Of a stretch of 64,000 bases of DNA, positions 54,957-63,431 are shown one piece after another. This DNA comes from Nocardioides sp. Root240. GTDB taxonomy: Bacteria; Actinomycetota; Actinomycetes; Propionibacteriales; Nocardioidaceae. Position 1 is the stretch's first letter; every line of letters begins with the position of its first letter. The position numbers were made by a program, and so were the translations under genes. The notes beneath the pieces were generated by a model that searched no databases, was not told where the DNA came from, and worked only from the letters and a program-made list of their open reading frames with translations. The stretch covers positions 726,900 to 790,899 of the forward strand of contig NZ_LMIT01000002.1 of the NCBI RefSeq assembly GCF_001428825.1, read 5' to 3'.

Positions 54957-55922
54957 GTGAGCGAGCCGACCAGCGTCGACATCCTGGGTGAGCCGTGGTT
55001 CGTCGAGACGATCCCGCTCGACGACGACTTCGAGGGCGAGGTCGTCGCGAGCCTGGTCAGCCGACGCGGTGAAGCCCCGACCGAGCACGCCGTGCTGCAC
55101 GTGCACGGGTTCTCCGACTACTTCTTCCACACCGAGTTCGGCGAGTGGTGGCTCGAGCGCGACCACGACGTCTACGGCCTCGACCTGCGCAAGTACGGAC
55201 GCTCCCTGCGTCCCCACCAGTCGGCGACCTACACCGCCGACCTCGACGACTACTTCGCCGACCTCGACGCCGCGTGGGAGCGCATCACGGTCCGCGACGG
55301 CCACACCCGCGTCGTGCTGTCCGGCCACTCCACCGGCGGCCTCGTCGTCGCCCTCTGGGCCGATGCGCGCCAGCCGGCCGAGCTCGCCGGCCTCCTGCTC
55401 AACTCGCCGTGGCTCGACCTGCAGGGCCCACCGGCCGTGCGTACGCCGGTCGCCAACGTGCTGCTCGACCAGATCGGACGGCGCCGGCCGATGCGGGTGC
55501 TCGGCCGGGAGGTGAACGGCTACTACGCCCGCAGCCTGCACCGCGACCACGAGGGCGAGTGGGACTTCGACCTGACCTGGAAGCCCGTCGAGTCCTTCCC
55601 GGTCCGTCTCGGCTGGCTGCGAGCGATCCGGCAGGGCCACGCGCGCCTGCAGGCGGGCCTGTCCGTGCCCGCCCCGGTGCTGGTGCTGTCGTCGGACCGC
55701 AGCAGCGCTCCCTCGGGCATGTCCGAGGACGTCTTCTCGACCGACATCGTGCTCGACGTGCGGCAGATCCGCCGCTGGGCGAGCGCCGTCGGACGGCACG
55801 TCACCTATGTCGCCGTCCCCGGCGCGGTGCACGACGTCGTCCTCTCCCGTGCCGAGCCGCGGGCGAGGGCCTACGAGGAAATCCGACTGTGGTTGGACGC
55901 CTACGTCCTCGGTGACCGCTAG
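54957..55922 (+). CDS. Alpha/beta hydrolase (monoacylglycerol-lipase-like)
   Basis: A 321-residue hydrolase. AVLHVHGFSDYFFHTEFGEWW is the oxyanion region, LSGHSTGGLVVALW the nucleophile elbow, and VPGAVHDVVLSR carries the catalytic histidine. The GTG is 7 nt after TAGACT (leaderless). It is followed 9 nt later by a small membrane-protein gene with its own TAGCGT box. Confidence 0.88.
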   Translation: MSEPTSVDILGEPWFVETIPLDDDFEGEVVASLVSRRGEAPTEHAVLHVHGFSDYFFHTEFGEWWLERDHDVYGLDLRKYGRSLRPHQSATYTADLDDYFADLDAAWERITVRDGHTRVVLSGHSTGGLVVALWADARQPAELAGLLLNSPWLDLQGPPAVRTPVANVLLDQIGRRRPMRVLGREVNGYYARSLHRDHEGEWDFDLTWKPVESFPVRLGWLRAIRQGHARLQAGLSVPAPVLVLSSDRSSAPSGMSEDVFSTDIVLDVRQIRRWASAVGRHVTYVAVPGAVHDVVLSRAEPRARAYEEIRLWLDAYVLGDR

Positions 55923-55931
55923 CGTTCGGGC

Positions 55932-56297
55932 ATGGACCCCGTCACCGGACTCTCCCTCGGCCGCATCCTCATCGGCATCGGCGCGCTCGTCGCGCCCTCC
56001 ACCACGGCCCGCCTGTTCGGCGTCGACGCCGCGGCCAACCCGAACCTCGGCATCTTCGGCCGGATGTTCGGCGCCCGCGAGATCGCGCTCGGCGCGGTCA
56101 CCCTCGTCTCGAAGGGCTCGCTGCGCCGCAACCTGACCGTGGTCGGCATCGCCGTCGACGGCGCGGACGTCGCCAGCGGGGCGCTCGAGGTGACGGCCGG
56201 CGGCCTGCCGAAGGTCCAGGGCGGCGCGCTGGTCGCGATCGCGGCGGGTGCCGTGGGCGCGGGCGTCATCGCGCTCGTCAGCAACCGCGGGAGCTGA
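55932..56297 (+). CDS. Small membrane protein, unknown function
   Basis: A 121-residue Gly/Ala-rich protein with about four hydrophobic segments (LGRILIGIGALVAP, IALGAVTLVSKG, VVGIAVDGADVASGAL, GALVAIAAGAVGAGVIAL). Its FGRMFGAREIALG motif recurs in actinobacterial membrane proteins of unknown role. TAGCGT ends 6 nt before the ATG. Confidence 0.72.
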   Translation: MDPVTGLSLGRILIGIGALVAPSTTARLFGVDAAANPNLGIFGRMFGAREIALGAVTLVSKGSLRRNLTVVGIAVDGADVASGALEVTAGGLPKVQGGALVAIAAGAVGAGVIALVSNRGS

Positions 56298-56336
56298 TCT
56301 CCCGAGCGGGCCGAGCGCCGACGTGGCGTCCCGGGC

Positions 56337-56780
56337 TCAGGTCTCCTCGGCGATGATCACGACGCTGTAGAACGCGACGACGATCACGAAGATCGCGAAG
56401 GCGATCCACCCGACGATGATGCCGGCGAGGGCGAGCCCGGCCCCGGCCTCGCCGCGCTCGTTGATCTGCTTGCGCGCGACGTGCCCCAGGATCGCACCGA
56501 CGATGCTCGGCCCACCGCAGCACGCGAACAGGCCGACGATGCTCACGACCAGCGACGCGATCGCCATGCCGTTGGTGGGCGGCGGGGCGGCGTACCCGTA
56601 GCCGCCGTAGCCTCCGTACGGCTGCTGGCCGTAGGGCTGTTGGCCGTACGGCTGCTGCGCGGGAGGCTGTTGGCCGTACGCCGGCTCTCCCGGTGTCGGC
56701 TGCTGCGGCGGTTGGTACTGGCCGTACTGCTGCGGGTCCTGGTCCTCGGGCTGCTCGCCCCACGGCGGTGTGCTCGTCAT
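56337..56780 (-). CDS. DUF4190-family membrane protein with Pro/Gln/Tyr-rich N-terminus
   Basis: A 147-residue protein. The first 70 residues are low-complexity, with repeated PYGQQ units, cytoplasmic by prediction. Then two membrane helices (GMAIASLVVSIVGLFACC, AGLALAGIIVGWIAFAIFVIVV) separated by ILGHVARKQINERGE, the DUF4190 signature. Function unknown. It probably forms a unit with the TSUP, SPFH and NfeD genes, 12 nt apart. Confidence 0.88.
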   Translation of the reverse strand: MTSTPPWGEQPEDQDPQQYGQYQPPQQPTPGEPAYGQQPPAQQPYGQQPYGQQPYGGYGGYGYAAPPPTNGMAIASLVVSIVGLFACCGGPSIVGAILGHVARKQINERGEAGAGLALAGIIVGWIAFAIFVIVVAFYSVVIIAEET

Positions 56781-56792
56781 GGTGCCCTCACC

Positions 56793-57605
56793 CTAGGAGA
56801 CGAGGATGACGGTCACGGCAACCAGGCCCACCACCACGATGATCCCGCGCAGCACGAGCGGCGGGAGCTTGCGGCCCACGGCCGCGCCGAGGAAGCCGCC
56901 GATGACCGCGCCGACGGCGATCACGGCGACGACGAGCCAGTCGACCTCGGCGTCGGTGCCGAACAGGCCGAGCTCGGCGGCGACCACGAAGATCAGGCCC
57001 GCGACGGCGTTGACGACGGCGACGAGCACGTTCTTCACGCCGTTGAGTCGCTGCAGTGTCTCGTTGATGCCGATGCCGAGAACGCCCATCAGGATCACGC
57101 CCTGCGCGGCGCCGAAGTAGCCGCCGTACACACCGGTCGCGAAGGCCGCCGGGGTGACCCACCACGGCCCGAGGAGCGACGCAGGTGCCGCCGCCTCCCC
57201 CGGTTCGGTACGCCGGGCCGCTCGCGCCGCGACGTACCGCGACAGCCGCGGTTGGAGGACCACCAGCGCGACCCCGAGCAGGATCAGCACCGGCACCACG
57301 GCCTCGAACGCGTCCGCGGGAAGGACCAGGAGCAGGAAGGCCCCCACCACGCCGCCCGAGGTCGAGAACACCAGGAGGCGCGCGATGCGCGCCCGCTGCC
57401 CGACGAGCTCGCGGCGGTAGCCGATCGCGCCGGCGACCGACCCCGGCACCAGGCCGAGGCTGTTGGACATGTTCGCCGTGACCGGAGGGATGCCGACGGC
57501 CAGCAGGGTCGGGAACGTGATCAGCGTCCCCGACCCGACGACGGCGTTGATGGTGCCGGCACCGATGCCGGCGAGCAGGACGGCGGCGAGCTCGAGCGGG
57601 CTCAA
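56793..57605 (-). CDS. TSUP-family (TauE/SafE) permease
   Basis: A 270-residue membrane protein with about eight helices. NAVVGSGTLITFPTLLAVGIPPVTANMSN and GVYGGYFGAAQGVILM are the duplicated TSUP motifs. It may export sulfite or sulfonates; the substrate is unassigned. Its TTG start overlaps the SPFH stop (TTGA), an unusual start codon supported by the immediate N-terminal family match. Confidence 0.85.
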   Translation of the reverse strand: MSPLELAAVLLAGIGAGTINAVVGSGTLITFPTLLAVGIPPVTANMSNSLGLVPGSVAGAIGYRRELVGQRARIARLLVFSTSGGVVGAFLLLVLPADAFEAVVPVLILLGVALVVLQPRLSRYVAARAARRTEPGEAAAPASLLGPWWVTPAAFATGVYGGYFGAAQGVILMGVLGIGINETLQRLNGVKNVLVAVVNAVAGLIFVVAAELGLFGTDAEVDWLVVAVIAVGAVIGGFLGAAVGRKLPPLVLRGIIVVVGLVAVTVILVS

Positions 57606-58525
57606 CGCGGTCCGGCGGCGTCACCGCCGGCCTGCGGGAGCACCGAGCCGAGGCCCTCGAGGGCGCGGCCGATCTCGCTCGGGACGATCCAGACCTTGTT
57701 GGCGTCGCCCTCGGCGATGCGCGGGAGCATCTGGAGGTACTGGTAGGCCAGCAGGCTCTGGTCGGGGTTGCCCTGGTGGATCGCGCCGAAGACGGTCTCG
57801 ATCGCGGCTCCCTCACCCTGGGCGCGCAGGATCGCGGCCTCGCGGTCGGCCTGGGCCTTGAGGATCAGGGCCTCGCGGTCGCCCTCGGCGTTGAGGATCG
57901 CGGCCTGCTTGTTGCCCTCCGCGGTGAGGATCGCGGACTGCCGCTGGCCCTCGGCCGTGAGGATGAAGGCCCGCTTGTCGCGATCGGCCCGCATCTGCTT
58001 CTCCATCGCGTCCTTGATCGACGGCGGCGGGTCGATGCCCTTGATCTCCACGCGCTTCACCTTGATGCCCCAGCGGCCGGTGGTCTCGTCGAGGACGGCG
58101 GACAGGCCGTTGTTGATCGACTCGCGGCTGGTGAGGGTCTGCTCGAGGTCCATGCCACCCACGACGTTGCGCAGGGTGGTCATGGTCAGCTGTTCGATGG
58201 CCTGGATGTAGTTGGAGATCTCGTAGGTCGCGGCGATCGGGTCGGTCACCTGGAAGAAGATGACCGTGTCGATGTCGACCGTCAGGTTGTCCTCGGTGAT
58301 CGCGCCCTGCGGCGGGAAGCTGACCACCTGCTCGCGCAGGTCGATCATGTAGTGGACCTTGTCGATGAACGGCACCACGAAGTTGAGGCCCGCGGGGAGC
58401 GTCTCCTTGTACTTGCCGAAGCGCTCGACGATGCCGGCGTAGGCCTGCGGCACCACGCGGATCGACTTCGCGACGACGGTGATCACGAAGAGCAGCAGGA
58501 GGATGAGGACGACCAGCACGACCAT
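57602..58525 (-). CDS. SPFH/stomatin-like membrane protein
   Basis: A 307-residue protein: N-terminal membrane helix (VVLVVLILLLLFVITVVA), SPFH domain (RVVPQAYAGIVERFGKYKETLPAGLNFVVPFID), then a heptad-rich helix containing Ala-Glu-Gly repeats (ILTAEGQRQSAILTAEGNKQ) used for oligomerisation. It probably forms membrane microdomains with the NfeD protein encoded just upstream. AAGGAG precedes the ATG. Confidence 0.92.
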   Translation of the reverse strand: MVVLVVLILLLLFVITVVAKSIRVVPQAYAGIVERFGKYKETLPAGLNFVVPFIDKVHYMIDLREQVVSFPPQGAITEDNLTVDIDTVIFFQVTDPIAATYEISNYIQAIEQLTMTTLRNVVGGMDLEQTLTSRESINNGLSAVLDETTGRWGIKVKRVEIKGIDPPPSIKDAMEKQMRADRDKRAFILTAEGQRQSAILTAEGNKQAAILNAEGDREALILKAQADREAAILRAQGEGAAIETVFGAIHQGNPDQSLLAYQYLQMLPRIAEGDANKVWIVPSEIGRALEGLGSVLPQAGGDAAGPR

Positions 58526-58536
58526 GGGGGGCTCCT

Positions 58537-59013
58537 TCAGTCGAGTTCGGGCGTGGAGGGGGAATCGAACACCGGCCGGACGTGGGCGGTGGCGCCGGAG
58601 ATCGCCACGATCTCGACCGACCGGCCGACCTCGATGCCGGCTTCGCTGCCGACGGAGACGGCCAACCAGCTCTCGCCGCCGATCTTCACCCGGCCGGGAC
58701 GGTGGTCGGCCACGGCCTCGGTGACGACGCCGCGCGAGCCGACCAGGCTGGCCGGGCCGAGCACCAGGTCGGGACCGCCGTGGAGGCGTCGTACGAGCGG
58801 CGGACGGACGCCGACGAGCAGAAGCAGCGCGGCCGCCGAGGCCACGAGCACCTGGACGACGACGCTGTCGGTCACGAAGGCGGCACCCATGCCCGCGACG
58901 GCGCCGCCGGCGAGCATCAGCAGGAACAGGTCGAGGCTCAGCATCTCGGCCAGGGCGAGCGCGATGCCGACAGCGAGCCAGGTCTCCCAGAGGTGGTCGC
59001 GCAGCCAGTCCAT
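58537..59013 (-). CDS. NfeD-family membrane protein
   Basis: A 158-residue protein with three or four N-terminal membrane helices and a C-terminal OB-fold (LVGSRGVVTEAVADHRPGRVKIGGESWLAVS). NfeD proteins partner with stomatin-like SPFH proteins, and the SPFH gene follows 11 nt later. TAGGGT ends 6 nt before the ATG; its last base is the first base of the 163-nt inverted-repeat element. Confidence 0.9.
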   Translation of the reverse strand: MDWLRDHLWETWLAVGIALALAEMLSLDLFLLMLAGGAVAGMGAAFVTDSVVVQVLVASAAALLLLVGVRPPLVRRLHGGPDLVLGPASLVGSRGVVTEAVADHRPGRVKIGGESWLAVSVGSEAGIEVGRSVEIVAISGATAHVRPVFDSPSTPELD

Positions 59014-59024
59014 GGCCGAACCCT

Positions 59025-59187
59025 AGGGCATGTCTGGCAATGCATGGGTGGATGCTGAAGTCGTCCGGTGCGTGCGATGGCAAGGCGCCGGTGCGCGGGC
59101 AGACTGGGTGTCTTTCGAGCATCGGCAACGCCGCCAGCGTGCGTGCCGGGCGGCTTCAGGGCCGCCGGGCATTGCCAGACATGCCCT
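59025..59187. mobile_element. 163-nt MITE-like element with 19-nt terminal inverted repeats
   Basis: AGGGCATGTCTGGCAATGC (59025-59043) and its exact inverse (59169-59187) bound a 163-nt segment whose inside is also an imperfect palindrome (CTGAAG...CTTCAG and TGCGTGCG...CGTGCGTG near each end). No ORF of note is inside. No clear target-site duplication is seen, so mobility is not shown. It fills the 192-nt gap between nfeD and the ABC gene. Confidence 0.7.
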
Positions 59188-59205
59188 GGCCGTCCCGCCC
59201 TCGGC

Positions 59206-59997
59206 TCAGTGCCGACGCTGACGGCGGGCGGAGAACCGCCCGTCGTGCTCCTCGAGCTGCAAGGGCATCCCGAAGGTCGCCGAGAGCGTCTCGGCCGTGA
59301 GCGTGGAGCCGATCGGGCCCTGCGCGACGACGGCGCCCGCGCGCAGCATCAGCACGTGCGTGAAGCCCGGCGGGATCTCCTCGACGTGGTGCGAGACCAG
59401 CACCGTGGCGGGCGACTTCGGGTCGTAGGCCAGCACGGACAGCGTCGAGACGAGGTCCTCGCGACCTCCGAGGTCGAGGCCCGCGGCAGGCTCGTCGAGC
59501 AGCAGCAGCTCGGGATCGGTCATCAGCGCCCGGGCGATCTGGACGCGCTTGCGCTCGCCCTCGCTGAGCGTGCCGAAGGTCCGGTCGGCGAGGTGCATCA
59601 CGCCGACCTCGCGGAGCAGTGCGTCGGCACGGGTGTGGTCGACCTCGTCGTACTCCTCGCGCCAGCGGCCCAGCACGGCGTACGACGCCGAGAGGACCAG
59701 GTCGCGGACCTTCTCCTGCCGCGGGATCCGCTCGGCGGTCGCGGCGCTGGAGACACCGATCCGGGGACGCAGCTCGAACACGTCCACGGTCCCGATCAGC
59801 TCGCCGAGCACGCCGACGGCACCGGTGGTCGGGAACATCTGGGCGGCGGCGACCTGCATCAGCGTGGTCTTGCCGGCACCGTTCGACCCGAGCAGGATCC
59901 ACCGCTCCCCCTCGCGGACCACCCAGCTCACGCGGTCGAGCAGCGTGGCCTGGCCACGCCGTACGGTCACCTCTGCGAGCTCGAGCACGGCGGACAT
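59206..59997 (-). CDS. ABC-transporter ATP-binding protein
   Basis: A 263-residue ATPase: Walker A GSNGAGKT, signature LSEGERKRVQIARAL, Walker B LLLLDEPAAGLD and the H-loop LVSHHVEEI. It has the layout of soluble ABC-ATPase proteins of the YhbG/YlmA type; no permease gene adjoins, so its partner is elsewhere. TAGGGT lies 7 nt before the ATG (leaderless). Confidence 0.9.
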   Translation of the reverse strand: MSAVLELAEVTVRRGQATLLDRVSWVVREGERWILLGSNGAGKTTLMQVAAAQMFPTTGAVGVLGELIGTVDVFELRPRIGVSSAATAERIPRQEKVRDLVLSASYAVLGRWREEYDEVDHTRADALLREVGVMHLADRTFGTLSEGERKRVQIARALMTDPELLLLDEPAAGLDLGGREDLVSTLSVLAYDPKSPATVLVSHHVEEIPPGFTHVLMLRAGAVVAQGPIGSTLTAETLSATFGMPLQLEEHDGRFSARRQRRH

Positions 59998-60027
59998 GAA
60001 GGCCACCCTAACGACTAGGTTGATGCC

Positions 60028-60753
60028 GTGAGTGGTCTCCCCGCATCTGCCCGGCTCGCGTGGTGGGGTACGGCCTGGTTGCAGGGGCGGATCGGTCCCG
60101 ACGCCTTCCTCGACGGCATCCTCGGCGACGACGTGGCCCACGTCGTCGGTGGTGCCGACGGGTCCTCGCCCGTGCTGCTGGAGCTGGCCGACGCCCGCAA
60201 CCGTGGCGCGACCGGTGTGGCCGCGGCCTTCCCTGTGCCCGGCGATCCCGCCGGACTGCGCGGTCCCCGCGAGCTCACTGCCGCGGCCATCGATGCCGGC
60301 CAGGTCGCCCTGCTGCTCGGCGCCGAGCGGGCGCTGGTGCCCGTGCAGGTGGGCCGCGCCGTCGAGTGGACCCTGCTCCCGGCCGTGCGGCGCCCTCCCC
60401 CGGACCTCGGCGAGGCGGACCGCGCGCTGCGGGCCGGGCTGCTGACGGCGGCGAACCTGCTGGCGGACCTGGACGTGGCGGCCTGGCGGCCCGAGGTGGC
60501 CGACGAGCTGCACGACCTGCGCACCGCCGTACCCCTGACGGCCCCGGAGGGCACCCCGACGCTGTGCGTCGACCTGGCCGGCCGCGCGCTGCACCTGTGG
60601 GACGTCACGGAGCTCGCCCTGGCCGACGACGGGGGTGCGCTGAGCGCCGGCGAGGCGATGGCCCGGCGGGCCGCCATCGAGCCGCTCGAGCAGGCCGCAC
60701 GGCACGCACTGGGCGCCGCGTGTTCGCCCGACGGCTGGCCACCGTCACGGTGA
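60028..60753 (+). CDS. Conserved actinobacterial hypothetical protein
   Basis: A 241-residue cytoplasmic protein with ARLAWWGTAWLQGRIGPDAFLDGI and LLELADARNRGATGVAAAFPVPGDPAG. No recognised domain. TAGGTT ends 6 nt before the GTG (leaderless). serB follows 31 nt later on the same strand; the ABC gene is divergent. Confidence 0.75.
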   Translation: MSGLPASARLAWWGTAWLQGRIGPDAFLDGILGDDVAHVVGGADGSSPVLLELADARNRGATGVAAAFPVPGDPAGLRGPRELTAAAIDAGQVALLLGAERALVPVQVGRAVEWTLLPAVRRPPPDLGEADRALRAGLLTAANLLADLDVAAWRPEVADELHDLRTAVPLTAPEGTPTLCVDLAGRALHLWDVTELALADDGGALSAGEAMARRAAIEPLEQAARHALGAACSPDGWPPSR

Positions 60754-60784
60754 GGCCTCCCGGAGCCGATACCCTGCAGCCGCG

Positions 60785-62005
60785 ATGACCCCACACGACG
60801 TCCCTGACACGCTGCTGATCACCGTCACCGGCACGGACCGCCCGGGAGTGACCTCCGCCGTCCTCGAGACCCTGGCCCAGTCCGGTGTCGCCGTCGTCGA
60901 CGTCGAGCAGATCCTGATGCGCGGCCGGCTGGTGCTCGGCGTCCTGGTGACCGCCCCGCGCGACAGCAAGAAGCTGCGCCGGGCCGTCACCGAGACGGTC
61001 GAGGCCCTGGGCATGAACGTCGACATCGAGACGGGCACCGGCGACAACCGCACCCGTGCCCAGGACCGGGTGCACGTCACGATCATCGGCGGCCCACTGA
61101 AGGCGTCGGCCATGGCCGCGATCGCCGGGCGGATCGCCGACTGCGGCGGCAACATCGACAAGATCGAGCGGATGGCGCGCTACCCCGTCACCGCCATCGA
61201 GCTGCACGTCTCCGGCGCCGCCCCGGACCGCCTGCGCACGCTGCTCGCCGCCGACGCCGCGCGCCACGCGATCGACGTCGCCGTGCAGCCGGCCAACATC
61301 CTGCGCCACGGCGTGCGCCTGATCGTGATGGACGTCGACTCCACGCTCATCCAGGGCGAGGTCATCGAGATGCTCGCCCAGCACGCCGGCTACGGCGCCG
61401 AGGTCGCCGACGTCACCGAGCGCGCGATGCGCGGCGAGCTCGACTTCGAGCAGTCCCTGCGCGCCCGCGTCAAGCTGCTCGCCGGCCTCGACGCCTCCGT
61501 CCTCGACGAGGTCTACGACGCCATCGTGGTCAACCCGGGCGCTCGCACCATGGTCCGGACCCTGCGCCGCCTCGGCTACCGCTTCGCGATCGTCTCCGGC
61601 GGCTTCAGCCAGATCACCGACCGCCTCGCGGCCGACCTCGGCATCCACCGCGCCCGCGCCAACACCCTCGAGATCGTCGACGGCAAGCTCACCGGCGAGG
61701 TCGTCGGCGAGGTCGTCGACCGCGCGGGCAAGGCCCGGGCGCTCCGGGAGTTCGCCGCCGACCTCGGCGTGCCCGAGGCCGCGACGATCGCGATCGGCGA
61801 CGGGGCCAACGACCTCGACATGCTCGCCGCCGCGGGACTGGGGATCGCCTACAACGCCCGGCCCGTCGTACGGGAGGCGGCCGACACCTCGCTCAACGTG
61901 CCCTACCTCGACACGATCATGTACCTGCTCGGCATCAGCCGCGAGGAGATCGAGGCCGCCGACGCCGAAGCCGGCATCGTGACCCCCGCTCCCCCGTTGG
62001 TCTGA
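60785..62005 (+). CDS. serB: Phosphoserine phosphatase with two ACT domains
   Basis: Last step of serine synthesis. The 406-residue protein begins with an ACT domain (LLITVTGTDRPGVTSAVLETLAQSG) and a second ACT-like domain (VTIIGGPLKASAMAAIAGRIADCG), typical of mycobacterial SerB2-like enzymes, where serine regulates oligomer state. The HAD core follows with motif I MDVDSTLIQGE (from about residue 182, Asp183 and Asp185), IVSGGFSQITDRLA and AIGDGANDLDML. Confidence 0.95.
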   Translation: MTPHDVPDTLLITVTGTDRPGVTSAVLETLAQSGVAVVDVEQILMRGRLVLGVLVTAPRDSKKLRRAVTETVEALGMNVDIETGTGDNRTRAQDRVHVTIIGGPLKASAMAAIAGRIADCGGNIDKIERMARYPVTAIELHVSGAAPDRLRTLLAADAARHAIDVAVQPANILRHGVRLIVMDVDSTLIQGEVIEMLAQHAGYGAEVADVTERAMRGELDFEQSLRARVKLLAGLDASVLDEVYDAIVVNPGARTMVRTLRRLGYRFAIVSGGFSQITDRLAADLGIHRARANTLEIVDGKLTGEVVGEVVDRAGKARALREFAADLGVPEAATIAIGDGANDLDMLAAAGLGIAYNARPVVREAADTSLNVPYLDTIMYLLGISREEIEAADAEAGIVTPAPPLV

Positions 62006-62053
62006 GCTGGTTCCGGGCTCCGGGCGCGGCCGGAGCGCCTTTCGGTACCTCGC

Positions 62054-62113
62054 CGATTGGTCACAAACCGCAGCTCCCGGGCCCGTTTTCTTGCGGTTTG
62101 GGACCAAACCGCA
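62054..62113 (-). repeat. Composite palindromic repeat, copy 6 (60 nt, opposite orientation)
   Basis: Full hairpin at 62092-62113 (centre GA on plus strand, i.e. TC on minus), 19-nt spacer with CGGGCCCG, and half-unit at 62054-62072 reading TGCGGTTTGTGACCAATCG on the minus strand. It has the same 60-nt layout as copies 2, 3 and 5 but inverted. It lies between convergent serB and the sixA-like gene. Confidence 0.9.
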
Positions 62114-62166
62114 ACTGTTCCGACGCCGGGTCCGGGCGCGTCGGACCGATGCCGAAGCGCTCCGAC

Positions 62167-62676
62167 TCAGTCCCGGGCCACGTGGAAGGCGCGCAGCCGG
62201 GCTGACGTAGCCGACAGGTCGGCCCAGTCGCCGTCGTACTCGAACACGGCGGCCGTGCTGGTCGGGAAGCTGCCGAGCGCGACGGAGCCGGTCGCCTCTC
62301 CCTCACCGTCGTCGAGCAGCTGCACCAGCATCCCCATCGTCGGGTTGTGGCCGACGACGACGGCCGTGCTGACGTCGTCCGCGGCGCCCTGGAGGAGATC
62401 GAGCACGCCGTCCTCGTCGGTCCCGTAGAGGGCGCCGTCGTAGACCGGCTCGAGGGTCCAGCCGGCGCCGGCGGCGACGACCTCCCACGTCTCGCGGGTG
62501 CGGGCGGCGTAGGAGACCCAGGCGGCGTCGGGCGTGATGCCCTCGGCGGCGAGCCACTCACCGAGCATCCGGCCCTCGACGCGGCCGCGGTCCGCGAGGA
62601 CCCGCTCCACGTCGGTCGGACCGTAGGGCTCCGCCTTCGCGTGCCGGATGATGACGATCCGCCGGGTCGTGGTCAC
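62167..62676 (-). CDS. SixA-type histidine phosphatase
   Basis: A 169-residue histidine phosphatase: IVIIRHAKAEP holds the catalytic His and Arg, and VVVGHNPTMGML the second histidine. It is similar to SixA, which dephosphorylates phospho-histidine in two-component relays. The GTG start lies 6 nt after TAGGCT on the minus strand, a box it shares with the divergent gene. Confidence 0.9.
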   Translation of the reverse strand: MTTTRRIVIIRHAKAEPYGPTDVERVLADRGRVEGRMLGEWLAAEGITPDAAWVSYAARTRETWEVVAAGAGWTLEPVYDGALYGTDEDGVLDLLQGAADDVSTAVVVGHNPTMGMLVQLLDDGEGEATGSVALGSFPTSTAAVFEYDGDWADLSATSARLRAFHVARD

Positions 62677-62681
62677 CCCTC

Positions 62682-62688
62682 TAGCCTA
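62682..62688. promoter_or_regulatory. Shared bidirectional leaderless promoter (TAGCCTA)
   Basis: The 7-nt TAGCCTA reads TAGCCT on plus (62682-62687) and TAGGCT on minus (62688-62683). Each ends 6 nt before its GTG (62694 plus, 62676 minus), so one sequence serves two divergent leaderless genes. Confidence 0.75.
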
Positions 62689-62693
62689 GTTCC

Positions 62694-63431
62694 GTGGATC
62701 CGTACGGCACGACGCACCTCGTGCCGCTGGGCGTGTTCGTCGTGGGGCTGGTGGCTGCGGTCCTGCTCGGACGCCGGCACGCCTCGGACGACGGGCCGAC
62801 CCGGTTCAGCCGTGCCTGCGCCCTCGCTATCCCGGCCGTGACGGTGCCCTTCCAGGTCGTCGACCTGATCTGGAACTACGACGTCGACGTCACACTGCCG
62901 CTGCACCTGTGCGACCTGGCGTGGATCGCGGCGACGTGGGCGCTGTGGACGCACCGCCAGCTGCCGGTCACGCTGACCTACTTCTGGGGCCTGACGCTCA
63001 CGATCCAGGGCGTGCTCACGCCGTCGCTCAACGAGGACCTGCCGCACCCGCGGTACTTCGCGTTCTGGGCGCTGCACCTGCTGATCGTGTGGGCGGCGGT
63101 CCACCTCGTCGTGGGCCTGCGCAAGGCCCCTCGCTGGCGGGACTACCGAGCGGCCGTGGTCATCACGCTGACCTGGGCCGCGGCGACGTACGCCTTCAAC
63201 GTCGTGGCCGACACCAACTACGGCTACCTCGTGCGCAAGCCCGGCTCGTCGGTGCTCGACCTGCTCGGGCCGTGGCCCTGGTACGTCGCCGAGGAGATCG
63301 CGGTCGTGCTGGCCGTCTGGGCCCTGATGACCCTCGCGGCGCAGTGGTGGCGCAGGAGGTCAGGCTCCCATGGCGTGGAAGCCGCCGTCGACGTGGACGA
63401 TCTCGCCCGTGGTGGCGGGGAACAGGTCTGA
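62694..63431 (+). CDS. TIGR02206-family membrane protein
   Basis: A 245-residue protein with about six membrane helices. VDLIWNYDVDVTLPLHLCDLAWI and FWGLTLTIQGVLTPSLNEDLPHPRYFAFWALHLLIVWAAV are the TIGR02206 (YwaF-like) signature. Function unknown. The final 72 nt overlap the convergent fabI, so its last 24 residues (VEAAVDVDDLARGGGEQV) may be only weakly constrained. Confidence 0.88.
   Translation: MDPYGTTHLVPLGVFVVGLVAAVLLGRRHASDDGPTRFSRACALAIPAVTVPFQVVDLIWNYDVDVTLPLHLCDLAWIAATWALWTHRQLPVTLTYFWGLTLTIQGVLTPSLNEDLPHPRYFAFWALHLLIVWAAVHLVVGLRKAPRWRDYRAAVVITLTWAAATYAFNVVADTNYGYLVRKPGSSVLDLLGPWPWYVAEEIAVVLAVWALMTLAAQWWRRRSGSHGVEAAVDVDDLARGGGEQV

Noticed and set aside
56588..56720. Short tandem DNA repeats with CTGTTGGCCGTA pattern
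   Set aside because: They encode the PYGQQ repeats of the DUF4190 protein and need no further explanation.
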